In this document: one piece after another, positions 7,361 through 16,808 of the stretch
How positions within the stretch are numbered: position 1 is the first letter of the stretch
How the letters are laid out: each line of letters begins with the position of its first letter
DNA from: LZORAL124-50-18 sp051208045
GTDB lineage: Bacteria; Pseudomonadota; Gammaproteobacteria; Pseudomonadales; Oleiphilaceae
Direction of reading: 5' to 3'
Length of the DNA stretch: 64,000 bases
NCBI GenBank assembly: GCA_051208045.1
Contig: JBPJFY010000004.1
Span: forward strand, 1-64,000
The notes under the pieces: model-generated
The model's database searches: none
What the model was told of the DNA's origin: nothing
What the model saw: only the letters and a program-made list of their open reading frames with translations
Position numbers and translations under genes: made by a program

Positions 7361-10231
7361 TCAGGGAAAGCGACGATAGCCTTGAACCGGTCGATTCAAG
7401 GATGACGTTGAATTGGCCGCACGAATGCTGGTCTGCCCGAAGCCCAACAGATAATGCGTGGCCATATCCAGTGTGGTCAGGTCGTTTTGCACATTGAGAA
7501 TCTCCGGCTTGTTGAGTACCGGAAATTCCGCACAGAATTCCCCTTGATCACAAATAAAGCCGTCATTATCCAGGTCTGTGCCTGCAATCAGGTAATACTC
7601 GTCCAATTCAACGTTGAGGAAACGATACAGGTACTGCCCGTCGGCTGCAACCTCCACCTCCTGTTGAGTATCAGGGAAAAAGTCATCTTTGGTGGATGCC
7701 CGGATCAGCAACACATACTGGGTGCCGGCATCCAACCCGCTGATTGCAGGATCGGCAACCTGCATAATAACCGGAATTGACGTGTTCTTCCCCAGACTGG
7801 AAGTCACCGAGATGATCCCCGTATACACGCCGATGTCGAGCCCTTCACGATTTACGGTGACCTGATATTCCCCCAATTGATCGGAATTCACCGCACCGCT
7901 CTTCACGGAGAGCCAATCCTGATTGCTCGTCACTGCGGTGACCGCCAGAGGTTGATTCCCGCCGTTTGTCAGCCGCAGCGTGAGCGCAGTGAGCGTGGAG
8001 CCGAAGTTCATTCTACTGGGGTTCACGACCAGCACAGCGGGAACATCCTGACTGGAAGCAGCAACGGCAGCCCTGGACGCGTCAATCAGCCCAAATCCGA
8101 ACTGCGCGTCTTTGCCGGTACTGCCAAGATCCGTCGTGAGCGCATTGGTCTCCAACAAAGTTTCCACATTCGCTGCCGTCAGCGACGGATTCAACGCACG
8201 CATGAGAGCCATCACTCCGGCCACGTGAGGCGTCGCCATGGAAGTGCCTTGCAGTAGCAGGTAGGTGTCCAGATCCCAGGTGCTGAAAACGCCGTCCTGC
8301 AATCCATCCCCATCCAAATCCTGTCGTAAATTCCCGCCGGGGGCAGCAACATCCACCCACAGGTCATCCGCCTGCCCGAAATTGGAGTAATCCGCTAACG
8401 CCTGATCGGGCCCCACGGCACTGACGGCAATGACGCCCTCGTTGGCCGCCGGATAGATTTTCTCGGCGGTGCCATCGTTACCGGCGGCGGCGACGATCAC
8501 AACATCCTGCGCGCGCGCCTGATTTATCGCATCCTGCACCGACGCACTGAAGCCAGGGCCACCCAGGCTGAGATTGATCACTTTGGCTCGCTCCGCGTCG
8601 GAAAGCACCACACCACTCCGATTGGGAAGGCCCGCTGCAAATTTGATCGCTTCGATGATGTCCGCGTCTGTGCCCCCGCCAGACGAGTCCAACACGCGTA
8701 TGGGAATCACTTTGATCGGGCGTTTGCCGGTTTGATCCGGAGCGCCAGCGACACCGGCGACCCCGAGCTGATTATTTGTGAGCGCTCCGATGGTGCCGGC
8801 GACATGCGTGCCATGAAAACTGTCTGAGCCCCCATGGAGTGACCCGCCCTCATCGGTTGGATCTGTGTCGTTATCGACAAAGTCAAAACCGGCAACCACT
8901 TGTCCCGCCAGGTCCTCATGGGCGCGAATACCAGTGTCAATCACTGCCACCCGTGTTTCCGTGAGCACGCTTTGCTGCACCAGGCTCCAGGCTTGAGGCA
9001 CATTGATCAGCGGGTAATGCCACTGCGTATCAAAAAATGGATCATTCGGTGTGAACAGTGCATGGCGAATGTAGTTCGGTTCGGCGTAGAGCACGCCGGG
9101 CTGGGCACGTAAGGATTCAATCGCAGTAAGCGTAAGCTGTTTGATTCGCTTTTGCTCCTCCAACACGACACCAGACACCGTTTCGGTGGCAGAGCTGGCT
9201 ATATTTTTACGCACCCAATCCCCAAGATCCACCAACGCCAATCCATCAGCGGACAGCTGAACAAATCGTAGGTCGGCCAGACCATCGGGTGATGGAAGTG
9301 CCAATTGCACACCGCTGGCCTGCTCTGCGGTGTAGTGTGACACCAGTTCAGGCGAATACCGCACCAATGCTTGATTAGGGACAAATTCCCGGTCTGGATT
9401 CAGCTCAGATTGCGTGGCCGCCTGCGTACTGCCCTGCCCCACCACGAGCTGATACAGCCCGGCACGGCCTCGTGCATGCACCTGCAGGAAGTAGTCACCA
9501 TCCGCGGGGACAGTTAACGTTTTTACGGCATTACCTGCGGTAGGCGTGCGCGTGTCATTTCCTGCGGCATCCAACAAACACAAGGCTTGCGTCACACCAT
9601 TGCTGGAATCCACCGAGTACAGGCTGACAAGCTGGTTCTGTTTCAGAGAAATTTTATAGAAATCGTCTTTGTCTTCCGGATACGACGCGGCAAATCCAGC
9701 ACCCGCAGAGTGAACGCCAGCCGCCAGACTGACAAATCCCGACACCGCCACCGGGTTCAATAACTGTTGGGCCTCCGCCAACGTATTATTGGACGCAGAT
9801 TGCGTAAGGAAAGAGGAATCTGCGGTATCGGAATCCATCATGACACCGGACGGAATGCGTATACTGCCGGACACAGAAGCGACCGCCTGAGAATTTCTCC
9901 CGGAGACCACTGACTGAACTGAGCGCGCAGGCCATACAGCCGCCATGGAGGATTCGCCGTGACTCGCCTTGCTGATCGCGGAGGCTACCGGATCGTTCGC
10001 GGGATCGCAGGCGCTGAGCGCTGGGTTGCCGCCATTTCCACTCTCTCCATTTCCACTATCTCCACCCTGACCACCTCCACTCCCGCTGCCACCATTCCCG
10101 CTGGAACCTTCGTCACCGGCAGACCCGCCCCCGCCACAGCTGACGAGTAATACTAACATCATGACACAGCAGGCCAGCCGCTCGGAAAGTACCGCCGATT
10201 TACGCTTTTTTATGTCCATACACGCACGCAT
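7361..10231 (-). CDS. Secreted S8 subtilisin-like serine protease, lipoprotein
   Basis: The 956-residue protein begins with a lipoprotein signal (LLVSC, Cys-32) and a Gly/Ser linker. A pre-peptidase C-terminal type (PPC) beta domain at about 148-266 precedes the propeptide-like region at 285-390. The subtilisin catalytic domain has Asp-432 (VAVIDTGI), His-473 (HGTHVAGT) and Ser-664 (GTSMATPHVAG), all intact, with AAAGND around the oxyanion region. A beta-rich domain follows at about 735-830 and a short C-terminal domain ends the protein. It probably degrades protein outside the cell or at the outer membrane. The PrcB-like lipoprotein gene is 25 bp downstream. AAGGGA precedes the chosen ATG; an ATG four codons later is possible. 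Confidence 0.93.
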   Translation of the reverse strand: MRACMDIKKRKSAVLSERLACCVMMLVLLVSCGGGGSAGDEGSSGNGGSGSGGGQGGDSGNGESGNGGNPALSACDPANDPVASAISKASHGESSMAAVWPARSVQSVVSGRNSQAVASVSGSIRIPSGVMMDSDTADSSFLTQSASNNTLAEAQQLLNPVAVSGFVSLAAGVHSAGAGFAASYPEDKDDFYKISLKQNQLVSLYSVDSSNGVTQALCLLDAAGNDTRTPTAGNAVKTLTVPADGDYFLQVHARGRAGLYQLVVGQGSTQAATQSELNPDREFVPNQALVRYSPELVSHYTAEQASGVQLALPSPDGLADLRFVQLSADGLALVDLGDWVRKNIASSATETVSGVVLEEQKRIKQLTLTAIESLRAQPGVLYAEPNYIRHALFTPNDPFFDTQWHYPLINVPQAWSLVQQSVLTETRVAVIDTGIRAHEDLAGQVVAGFDFVDNDTDPTDEGGSLHGGSDSFHGTHVAGTIGALTNNQLGVAGVAGAPDQTGKRPIKVIPIRVLDSSGGGTDADIIEAIKFAAGLPNRSGVVLSDAERAKVINLSLGGPGFSASVQDAINQARAQDVVIVAAAGNDGTAEKIYPAANEGVIAVSAVGPDQALADYSNFGQADDLWVDVAAPGGNLRQDLDGDGLQDGVFSTWDLDTYLLLQGTSMATPHVAGVMALMRALNPSLTAANVETLLETNALTTDLGSTGKDAQFGFGLIDASRAAVAASSQDVPAVLVVNPSRMNFGSTLTALTLRLTNGGNQPLAVTAVTSNQDWLSVKSGAVNSDQLGEYQVTVNREGLDIGVYTGIISVTSSLGKNTSIPVIMQVADPAISGLDAGTQYVLLIRASTKDDFFPDTQQEVEVAADGQYLYRFLNVELDEYYLIAGTDLDNDGFICDQGEFCAEFPVLNKPEILNVQNDLTTLDMATHYLLGFGQTSIRAANSTSSLNRPVQGYRRFP

Positions 10232-10301
10232 CCCATTCCCTTATGTTTCGCGATCCTGGCCTGCGGATGTGTTGATTATCCGCTGGCATTCACGTGAAAA
10301 C

Positions 10302-10330
10302 TTAAAACCAATCAATTTGTTATCTATACT
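10302..10330 (+). promoter_or_regulatory. Candidate sigma-70 promoter for the amidase gene
   Basis: TTAAAA at 10302-10307 and TATACT at 10325-10330 are separated by 17 bp. The -10 box ends 46 bp before the GTG start of the amidase gene. The -35 box is only a partial match, so this is a moderate candidate. Confidence 0.4.
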
Positions 10331-10376
10331 GTAGATCATTCTGCCATGATGTACGCAATATAGGATTCAAACAACG

Positions 10377-12092
10377 GTGAGCCAGTATAAAATTAAGCCA
10401 ATTTACGATTTAAAAGATGTCAAATTGCCGAAGGTCTGGGGGCGGCCGCTCAAAGCGCTCGCTTCTCTCGTCGGCTCACCCTACGCTAATCCCATCGTTA
10501 AACATCAGCTGTTAAAAGAGGGGGGGCTCGATGAGTTGCGTGCCACTCAGGTCGACACCACCCCCATGATGATGCCGAAACACCCACCGGTAAACCGGGC
10601 CAAAGCCGCCGACATAAAGGGCTCGGTGAAACAATTTAACACGCGCCTCGAAAAACAGGCTGAAGGAAAACCGGAGGGCGAGTCGGTATATCACTCGGTG
10701 TCGGATTACATTCGCGCCTACCAATCCGGAGAAAGCACGCCGGAAACCGTGGCCGAGCGTTTGATTGATGCGCTGACCGCCCAGAAAGAGACGGTGAATG
10801 CGGTGACGCACTTTAACGAGCAGCACATTCGTATGCAGGCCGCAGAATCCGCAGCACGTCTGCAACGCGGCGAGCCACGCAGTTTGCTGGAAGGCATCCC
10901 GGTCTCCATAAAAGACGAACTGGATGCGGTACCCTACTGCACCAGTGTGGGTACCCAGATTTATGGGCAAGACGGGTCCTGCCGGGACGATGCCACTGTG
11001 GTTGCCCGATTGCGCGAAGCCGGCTGTATCATCATCGGCAAAACCAATATGCATGAAATCGGCATTGATCTGAATGGCTTTAACCCCCACAGCGGGCTCT
11101 GCCGGAACCCTTACAACACGGCACACCACACCGGGGGATCGTCCAGCGGTTCTGCCGCAGCGGTCGCGGCGGGATTAGGGCCACTTTCCATCGGCGCTGA
11201 TGGGGGAGGCTCCATTCGGCTTCCCGCCGCCTTGTGTGGCCAGGTCGGGTTGAAAGCCACCTGGAGCCGCATCAGTGAGCACGGTGCCGCCCCCTTGTGC
11301 TGGAGTGTTGCCCATGTTGGCCCCATCGGTAATTGTGTGGATGATGTGGCCTTGGCGTATCTCACCATCGCAGGCCCGGACGCGCAGGACAGCTGGTCTC
11401 TCGCACAGCCGGAATTACATTTGGCCAAGTACAACAAAGACGACTTATCCGATGTAAAAATTGGCGTGTTCTCTCCCTGGTTTGAACATTCCGATAAGGA
11501 AGTCGTCATTGCGTGCCGAACCGGGCTTCAACACCTGGTTAGCCAGGGGGCCAAAATTGAGGAGGTCTTTATCGACAAACTCAATGCTCAGCGGGTGGCT
11601 CACGCGCTCACCATTACGACGGAAATGCTGACCGCCGTAGAGAAGGAATACCACGCCGATCCGCTAAAATTCAGCCTGGCTACGCGCATAGCGCTGGGAT
11701 TTGCCACCGCATTTACCTCCGCAGATTACGTTAAGGCCCAGCGTATTCGCGCCTTTGCTGTGGAAGAGTTCAATCGCATATTTGAAGAAGTGGATGTGAT
11801 CATCACGCCCAGCTCGCCTATTACCGCCCCACTGATCAATGAAAAATCATTGCCCGAAGGTGAATCTGATTTCGCCATGGCGACCAAACTGATGCGATAC
11901 ATGACCCCGTCCAATCTCACCGGGCACCCCGCCCTGTCACTCCCGGTGGGCTATGACAAAAACGGCCTTCCCATCGGCATTCAGATCATCGGCCGTGCCT
12001 GGGAAGAGCATGTACTGCTCCGCATGGGCAGAGTGCTGGAGCAGCACATTAATAAGCAGAAGCCGGAGGTGCTGTATCGGTTGCTGGATTAA
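10377..12092 (+). CDS. Amidase-signature hydrolase, fatty-acid-amide-hydrolase-like
   Basis: The 571-residue protein is an amidase-signature enzyme with the Ser-cisSer-Lys triad visible: Lys-179 (PVSIKDE), Ser-255 (TGGSSSGSA) and Ser-279 (ADGGGSIRLPA). An N-terminal extension of about 100 residues before the core recalls plant-type fatty acid amide hydrolases, so hydrolysis of N-acyl amides is possible. The substrate cannot be read from sequence, and there is no GatB/GatC context, so it is not GatA. No signal peptide is evident, so the enzyme is likely cytoplasmic. Translation starts at GTG. A bidirectional hairpin terminator separates it from the convergent esterase gene. Confidence 0.85.
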   Translation: MSQYKIKPIYDLKDVKLPKVWGRPLKALASLVGSPYANPIVKHQLLKEGGLDELRATQVDTTPMMMPKHPPVNRAKAADIKGSVKQFNTRLEKQAEGKPEGESVYHSVSDYIRAYQSGESTPETVAERLIDALTAQKETVNAVTHFNEQHIRMQAAESAARLQRGEPRSLLEGIPVSIKDELDAVPYCTSVGTQIYGQDGSCRDDATVVARLREAGCIIIGKTNMHEIGIDLNGFNPHSGLCRNPYNTAHHTGGSSSGSAAAVAAGLGPLSIGADGGGSIRLPAALCGQVGLKATWSRISEHGAAPLCWSVAHVGPIGNCVDDVALAYLTIAGPDAQDSWSLAQPELHLAKYNKDDLSDVKIGVFSPWFEHSDKEVVIACRTGLQHLVSQGAKIEEVFIDKLNAQRVAHALTITTEMLTAVEKEYHADPLKFSLATRIALGFATAFTSADYVKAQRIRAFAVEEFNRIFEEVDVIITPSSPITAPLINEKSLPEGESDFAMATKLMRYMTPSNLTGHPALSLPVGYDKNGLPIGIQIIGRAWEEHVLLRMGRVLEQHINKQKPEVLYRLLD

Positions 12093-12113
12093 TCCCCGCT
12101 TCTTTCAGACAGC

Positions 12114-12139
12114 AAAACGGCCGCAAAAGCGGCCGTTTT
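12114..12139. terminator. Bidirectional intrinsic terminator between amidase and esterase genes
   Basis: The arms AAAACGGCCGC and GCGGCCGTTTT pair perfectly over 11 bp around an AAAA loop. The outer A/T pairs give a U run on either strand, so the hairpin can end transcripts from both convergent genes. Confidence 0.9.
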
Positions 12140-12158
12140 CACTGATTCAGCACTCGAA

Positions 12159-13166
12159 TCAATCATTCAACTCCACGAGAACCGCCTGTGCAGCACGCTG
12201 GTGCGTAATCGCTGTGGGATGAATCTCGTCAAAGAAGACAAAGGAATCAAAGTTATAGTTACACTCGGGGTTGGAACCTGCTCCGGTTAACCCGTAGTAA
12301 CAGGCATCCGTGTTGTTCGTGTAACCGTAATCCAGGTAGTTTTTCAAAATATCATCAAAAAACGCATACAGATTAAACTCTTCGATGGCCAGGCCGGTTT
12401 CATCTTCCACCGTGAGCACCTTATACTCCAGGTTCAGATTGTACACCTCAGAAATCACGCGTGTGACGCCTTCCAATCCGGCAGCCAGAATATAGTCATA
12501 CAATGAATCGGCTTCCGCCCAGGCTTTATCAGCGGCCAAATCCGTGTTCGGAGTCGCACCGACATCCGGCGCATTCACGACCAGAATGTTTTTTGCACCA
12601 CTGGCAGCCAGCTTGCGCAATTGATCACCCACGGAATCGGCAGCATTGGTCACGCGCTTGTAGGCCTTGCGATAGGACCCCCAACTGCCGTCAATCATGA
12701 TATCGCGGGCGGCGAAGATATCATTCCCGCCAATCATCACAATATACAGCGCATCCGCGGGTGCTTGCCCACCATGCAGTTGCAGAAAGGCGTTTACCTG
12801 AGTGGGCAGGTTGATGTCGGGAGTCGCTTCGTTACCGTCTTCATCCACCGCTACGGCACTGGCTACCGAAAAATTGTTGCCATAGTTCCCGCCGGTTGCC
12901 TGTGGGGGTAACAGGTGTAGCGAAGGTGTTAATGATTTGCCCAACGCGCCGGCAACCACTTCAACCGCCACGGGGCCATTGGTAAACCGTTCCGGGATCG
13001 TGTTGTCCTGCGTAAAGGCGCGCAGGTTGCCATTGTCTGACAAGCTGTCGCCAAAGACGTATACATTGCTGTAGCTGGCCGAAGCGCTGGCCGCAGAAAC
13101 CGCTAAAGCAAGTGACGCAGCGCCAAGGGACGCTTTGGATATAAGCGTTTTCAGGTGTGTTTTCAT
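12159..13166 (-). CDS. Secreted SGNH/GDSL-family lipase or esterase
   Basis: The 335-residue protein has a Sec signal peptide ending near residue 30 (AASASA). The SGNH blocks follow: GDSLSDNGN with nucleophile Ser-41 (block I), a block II region near 90-110, IGGND near 147 (block III), and DEIHP with Asp-313 and His-316 (block V). The FGDSLSDNG form is typical of the secreted phospholipase/hemolysin-like and outer-membrane esterase branch. No autotransporter barrel is present, as the protein ends at the catalytic domain. It probably hydrolyses lipids or esters outside the cytoplasm and might be exported by the type II system in this window; that last point is inference. Confidence 0.92.
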   Translation of the reverse strand: MKTHLKTLISKASLGAASLALAVSAASASASYSNVYVFGDSLSDNGNLRAFTQDNTIPERFTNGPVAVEVVAGALGKSLTPSLHLLPPQATGGNYGNNFSVASAVAVDEDGNEATPDINLPTQVNAFLQLHGGQAPADALYIVMIGGNDIFAARDIMIDGSWGSYRKAYKRVTNAADSVGDQLRKLAASGAKNILVVNAPDVGATPNTDLAADKAWAEADSLYDYILAAGLEGVTRVISEVYNLNLEYKVLTVEDETGLAIEEFNLYAFFDDILKNYLDYGYTNNTDACYYGLTGAGSNPECNYNFDSFVFFDEIHPTAITHQRAAQAVLVELND

Positions 13167-13866
13167 CGTAGTTTCCGTTTCTTCTCTATTATTGTGTTGT
13201 TGTGATTATTATGGTTGTCGTTATTATGATTTTTTCGTTATTTTTGCTTGCTTATTATGATGTTGACTAGTGCCTGAATTCAGGCAATATTGGCGAAATT
13301 ATTCTTGTTTTCTCTCGCCCATCGCATCTGCCTTCGGTACGTTTCCGAAAAGCAGAGTGACCCGCACACACACTCCCCTGACAGAGGCTGTTCTTGTCTT
13401 TTTCCTATCAAGTCCCCACACGCTACGCTGGGAAGGATAAGCGCATACGTTCGTTGTTCTTTTTCTTGGTTATTCTTGTTTTTCTGCGTCGTTGTTCTTG
13501 TTTTTTACACTCTGCACTATCGGCTAAAAAAGCACCTTCCATGGTGACGATTCAAATCCATGTGACCACTCAGAGCCATTTCATCTTGCCAAGATTTGCC
13601 GGGAAAGTTCTGTCAAAACAGGTCAATTTGGGTAACTTTTTGCGTCTAACGCACTGAAAATTGAACCTTTTCACACTTTTTTGATCGTGGCGGGCAAAAT
13701 TTTACTCGTGATAGGGGATAGCCGTGGTGAAAATTGATCCACCAACCAGCCGGCAAGTTGCTTGTGGATGAAAAAAATAACATTGCCCCGCTATTACGAC
13801 AGAAACGATGGGGCAATTGGGAGGCGTGTTTTATACGGTGGAATACGTCGCCATCAGACTGGCGCT
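13167..13866. other. 700-bp region without a convincing gene
   Basis: The left part (about 13167-13260) is AT-rich with many TTATTATG- and GTTGTT-like repeats and forms the leader of the esterase gene. Bases 13440-13510 are T-rich on the plus strand with repeated TTCTTG. Short open frames here have no start signal, no family resemblance and biased composition, so I call none. The right part lies beyond the stop codon of the AAA ATPase gene. I see no terminator hairpin or RNA gene that I can support. Confidence 0.5.
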
Positions 13867-14670
13867 TCAGGAAAACTCACCCGAATGCGCCTTGTAAAAT
13901 TGATTGGCGGTACGACCACTTCGGCCGCCTTTCATGGTCGCAAACTGGATGGCTTTTCGATACAACGCATGTTTATCGACCACTTCCGGAAACAACTGAT
14001 CGATCATTTCCAGATATCGTTGCTGGTTGATGGGATAAAACGACAGCCACAACCCAAACCGGTCGGACAGTGAGACTAATTCCTCGACGGCTTCCGTGTG
14101 GTGGAGTTCACCGCCCATAATTTTCGCGCCTTCATTGTCCTTCATATATTCCGGCACAAGATGACGACGATTCGACGTCGCGTAAATGAGCACGTTGCTT
14201 GGTGGTAATTCGATGGAACCTTCAAGAATACTCTTCAAGGCCTTGTAATGGCTTTCACCGCGCTCGAAAGAGAGATCATCACAGTAGATGACGAACTTGA
14301 GTTTGAGATCGCGTATGTCATCGACGATCTCCGGCAAATCCAGCAAATCATCTTTGTCGACTTCAATGATTCTCAGCCCTTGCGCCTGATACTCATTTAA
14401 CAAGGCCTTGATTAAGGAGGATTTCCCAGTTCCCCGAGACCCCCACAATAGCGCATTGTTCGCTGGTTTACCCGCCAAAAACCGTTCCGTATTGTACTTC
14501 AGCCGGGCAATCTGTTCATCCACACCCAGCAAGTCGGAGAATCCGATGGGATCAAGCCGGGTCACTGCGCGCAGTGCCTGCTTGCGTGCCCGCCAGATCG
14601 CCGCCGGTGTCGTTTGCCAGTCCACCGTCGTGTGCGCACTGTGTGTGTGGGTATCGTGCACGAGTGACAT
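13867..14670 (-). CDS. DUF815-family AAA ATPase
   Basis: This 267-residue ATPase has Walker A at 77-85 (GSRGTGKSS), a Walker B-like segment VIYCDD near 128-133 and a sensor-1-like YATSNRR near 163. The conserved N-terminal part (FSDLLGVDEQ) and the full length match the DUF815 family of soluble AAA proteins, whose cellular role is not established. The stop of ubiX and this start overlap by one base (TGATG), so the two are translationally coupled. Confidence 0.88.
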   Translation of the reverse strand: MSLVHDTHTHSAHTTVDWQTTPAAIWRARKQALRAVTRLDPIGFSDLLGVDEQIARLKYNTERFLAGKPANNALLWGSRGTGKSSLIKALLNEYQAQGLRIIEVDKDDLLDLPEIVDDIRDLKLKFVIYCDDLSFERGESHYKALKSILEGSIELPPSNVLIYATSNRRHLVPEYMKDNEGAKIMGGELHHTEAVEELVSLSDRFGLWLSFYPINQQRYLEMIDQLFPEVVDKHALYRKAIQFATMKGGRSGRTANQFYKAHSGEFS

Positions 14671-15287
14671 CAGCGGTCCTCCCCCCAGGGTGAAATCAAT
14701 GTTTGTTGAATGCCTAAGTGGCTGAGAATTCGAGCCACAACAAAGTCGATGAGATCATCCACCTGCGTGGGTTGATGATAAAATCCGGGGCTGGCGGGCA
14801 TCACGGTCGCGCCCATCCGGCTGAGTTTGAGCATGTTCACCAGATGAATTTCTGAGAGCGGCATTTCCCGCGGCACCAGAATCAACGTTCGCCGCTCTTT
14901 CAAGGCAACATCGGCTGCCCGTTCAATCAAGTTATCACTCGCGCCGCAGGCAATGGCGGACAGAGTCCCGGTGCTACACGGGCAGACGACCATCGCCGCA
15001 GGAGCGCCGGAGCCGGAAGCGACTGGTGCCATCCAGTCTTCTTTTCCATACACGCGCAGCTGCCCCTCTTTCGCGCCTGTCAGTTGCTGCAAGGCCTCTG
15101 CCATTTGCGCTGCCTGCGCCGGCAGTTTGTGAGGCGTTTCGGTGCTGATCACAATATGTGCCGCTTTGGAAACCAATACAGAAACTTCAACCTGAGCCTT
15201 GACCAGACACTCGATCAATCGCAGACCATACTGTGCGCCCGACGCCCCGGTTAAAGCGACCGTCACGCGCGTTGGCGTATCACGCAT
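14670..15287 (-). CDS. ubiX: Flavin prenyltransferase UbiX
   Basis: The 205-residue flavoprotein matches UbiX. It joins dimethylallyl phosphate to reduced FMN to make the prenylated flavin used by the UbiD decarboxylase in ubiquinone synthesis. TGASGAQYG at 13-21 forms the flavin loop, PCSTGTLSAIA is the phosphate-binding segment near 103-113, and LVPREMPLSEIHL near 137-149 is the typical conserved stretch. It sits 5 bp after mpl and overlaps the DUF815 ATPase gene by one base, so mpl-ubiX-ATPase form an operon. Confidence 0.95.
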   Translation of the reverse strand: MRDTPTRVTVALTGASGAQYGLRLIECLVKAQVEVSVLVSKAAHIVISTETPHKLPAQAAQMAEALQQLTGAKEGQLRVYGKEDWMAPVASGSGAPAAMVVCPCSTGTLSAIACGASDNLIERAADVALKERRTLILVPREMPLSEIHLVNMLKLSRMGATVMPASPGFYHQPTQVDDLIDFVVARILSHLGIQQTLISPWGEDR

Positions 15288-15292
15288 ACTCT

Positions 15293-16690
15293 TTACACCC
15301 CTTGCTCACAGGTCGTAAAAGCGTCCTGGAGACGCGCAATCATCTTATTGTGAATGCCCCCGAAACCGCCATTGCTCATAATCACCACATGCGTTTGAAC
15401 TCCGGGCTTGTGCAGCGCTCGCACCGCATTGATGACCAGATCCTGCAGTTCTTCCAGTGACGTGCCACTGAATTGTCCCGGAACATTCACCGCATTAGCT
15501 AACCAGAACAAATTGGACAGGTTCGCCCAGATTGCAGCATCTGCGGTGTTTGCACTGTCAGCAAGCGTGTGCTGGTGAACACCAGCTTTCATGGTATTCG
15601 AGCGTGGCTCAATGAGTGCGATGATGGGCGCTTCGCCAACGCGTTTTCTTAATCCGTCCAATGTGGTGGCAATGGCGGTAGGATGATGCGCGAAGTCGTC
15701 ATAGATCGCCCATTCCGGCGTTTCAGCCAACACTTCCATTCGCCGCTTGACGTTTTTAAACTCGCACAGTGCGCGGGCGGTCACCTCCGGCGTCACCCCG
15801 ACATGGCGGGCGGCGAGCATCGCAGACATTGCATTGGCCAGATTGTGAGTGCCGGTTAACGTCCAATTCACTTCGGCACGGATATCTCCATCCGAAAACA
15901 CAAACTTTCGGCCATCCTCGCTTAAGGGCGTTAACCACCAGCCTGACTCGGACTCTTGTGCGATTTGATACGTAACCTGCTCACTCCAACAGCCTTTTTT
16001 TATGACATCGGCAATTGCTGGTACATCCTGGGGATAGATGATCTGGCCCGAGGCAGGTACCGTACGAATCAAATGATGAAACTGTCTCTGTATATCCGCC
16101 AATTCGTCAAAAATATCAGCGTGGTCAAACTCCAGATTATTGATGATCAACGTGCGCGGGCGGTAATGAATAAACTTGGAGCGTTTATCGAAGAAAGCGC
16201 TGTCATATTCATCCGCCTCCACCACAAAAAAGGGGGTGTTTCCCAAACGCGCTGACGCTTCAAAATTGCCAGGGACGCCGCCAATCAAAAAGCCGGGCTG
16301 CATCCCCGCGTATTCCAGAATCCAGGCCAGCATGGCGGTCGTCGTGGTTTTGCCGTGGGTGCCGGAAACCGCCAGTGTCCACTTGTCTTTGAGAATATGG
16401 CGTGCAAACCACTCAGGTCCGGACGTATACGGCAACCCCTGTTCAAGCAAATATTCCACGGCTGAATTTCCCCGGCTCATGGCGTTGCCGATCACGACCA
16501 GATCGGGATGAGGCTGCAGATTTTCAGGAGAATACCCTTGCATCAACGCGATGCCCTGAGATTCCAGCTGGGTGCTCATGGGCGGATAGATGCCTTCGTC
16601 AGACCCGGAAACCTCATAACCTGCCTGCTTCGCCAATACCGCCAGACTCCCCATGAATGTGCCACAGATACCCAAGATGTGGATGTGCAT
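15293..16690 (-). CDS. mpl: UDP-MurNAc:L-Ala-gamma-D-Glu-mDap ligase (Mpl)
   Basis: Mpl reattaches the recycled tripeptide to UDP-MurNAc in the cytoplasm, a step of peptidoglycan recycling. I start at the ATG of 16688-16690, giving 465 residues that begin MHIHILGICGTFMGSLA, the normal Mpl N-terminus. The frame is open for 40 more codons upstream but that part is unconserved. The Mur-ligase ATP loop SGTHGKTTTTAM is near residue 110 and EADEYDSAFFD near 175. AAGGAA lies about 11 nt before the start. The gene is divergent from the phosphofructokinase gene, with 118 bp between starts. Confidence 0.96.
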   Translation of the reverse strand: MHIHILGICGTFMGSLAVLAKQAGYEVSGSDEGIYPPMSTQLESQGIALMQGYSPENLQPHPDLVVIGNAMSRGNSAVEYLLEQGLPYTSGPEWFARHILKDKWTLAVSGTHGKTTTTAMLAWILEYAGMQPGFLIGGVPGNFEASARLGNTPFFVVEADEYDSAFFDKRSKFIHYRPRTLIINNLEFDHADIFDELADIQRQFHHLIRTVPASGQIIYPQDVPAIADVIKKGCWSEQVTYQIAQESESGWWLTPLSEDGRKFVFSDGDIRAEVNWTLTGTHNLANAMSAMLAARHVGVTPEVTARALCEFKNVKRRMEVLAETPEWAIYDDFAHHPTAIATTLDGLRKRVGEAPIIALIEPRSNTMKAGVHQHTLADSANTADAAIWANLSNLFWLANAVNVPGQFSGTSLEELQDLVINAVRALHKPGVQTHVVIMSNGGFGGIHNKMIARLQDAFTTCEQGV

Positions 16691-16746
16691 AAAACGCGCT
16701 GTTCCTTCTATTCTATCGATTAGCGGTAAATTCCTAGAGGGTAGGA

Positions 16747-16752
16747 TATAAT
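16747..16752 (+). promoter_or_regulatory. Candidate -10 element for pfp
   Basis: A consensus TATAAT lies 57 bp before the pfp start in the mpl-pfp divergent region. No good -35 box is found at 16-18 bp spacing, so the promoter call rests on the -10 alone. Confidence 0.35.
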
Positions 16753-16808
16753 GTCTGCCGATACAACCGGTAAGGTTCTCACTCGCAGATTTAAACAGGA
16801 AATCACAC

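Noticed and set aside
10512..11129. 205-codon minus-strand frame inside the amidase gene
   Set aside because: It is antisense to conserved amidase motifs, including the catalytic Lys region, and has no ribosome site.
13290..13657. Two overlapping frames of 85 and 87 codons
   Set aside because: Composition is low-complexity and there is no start signal or recognisable domain.
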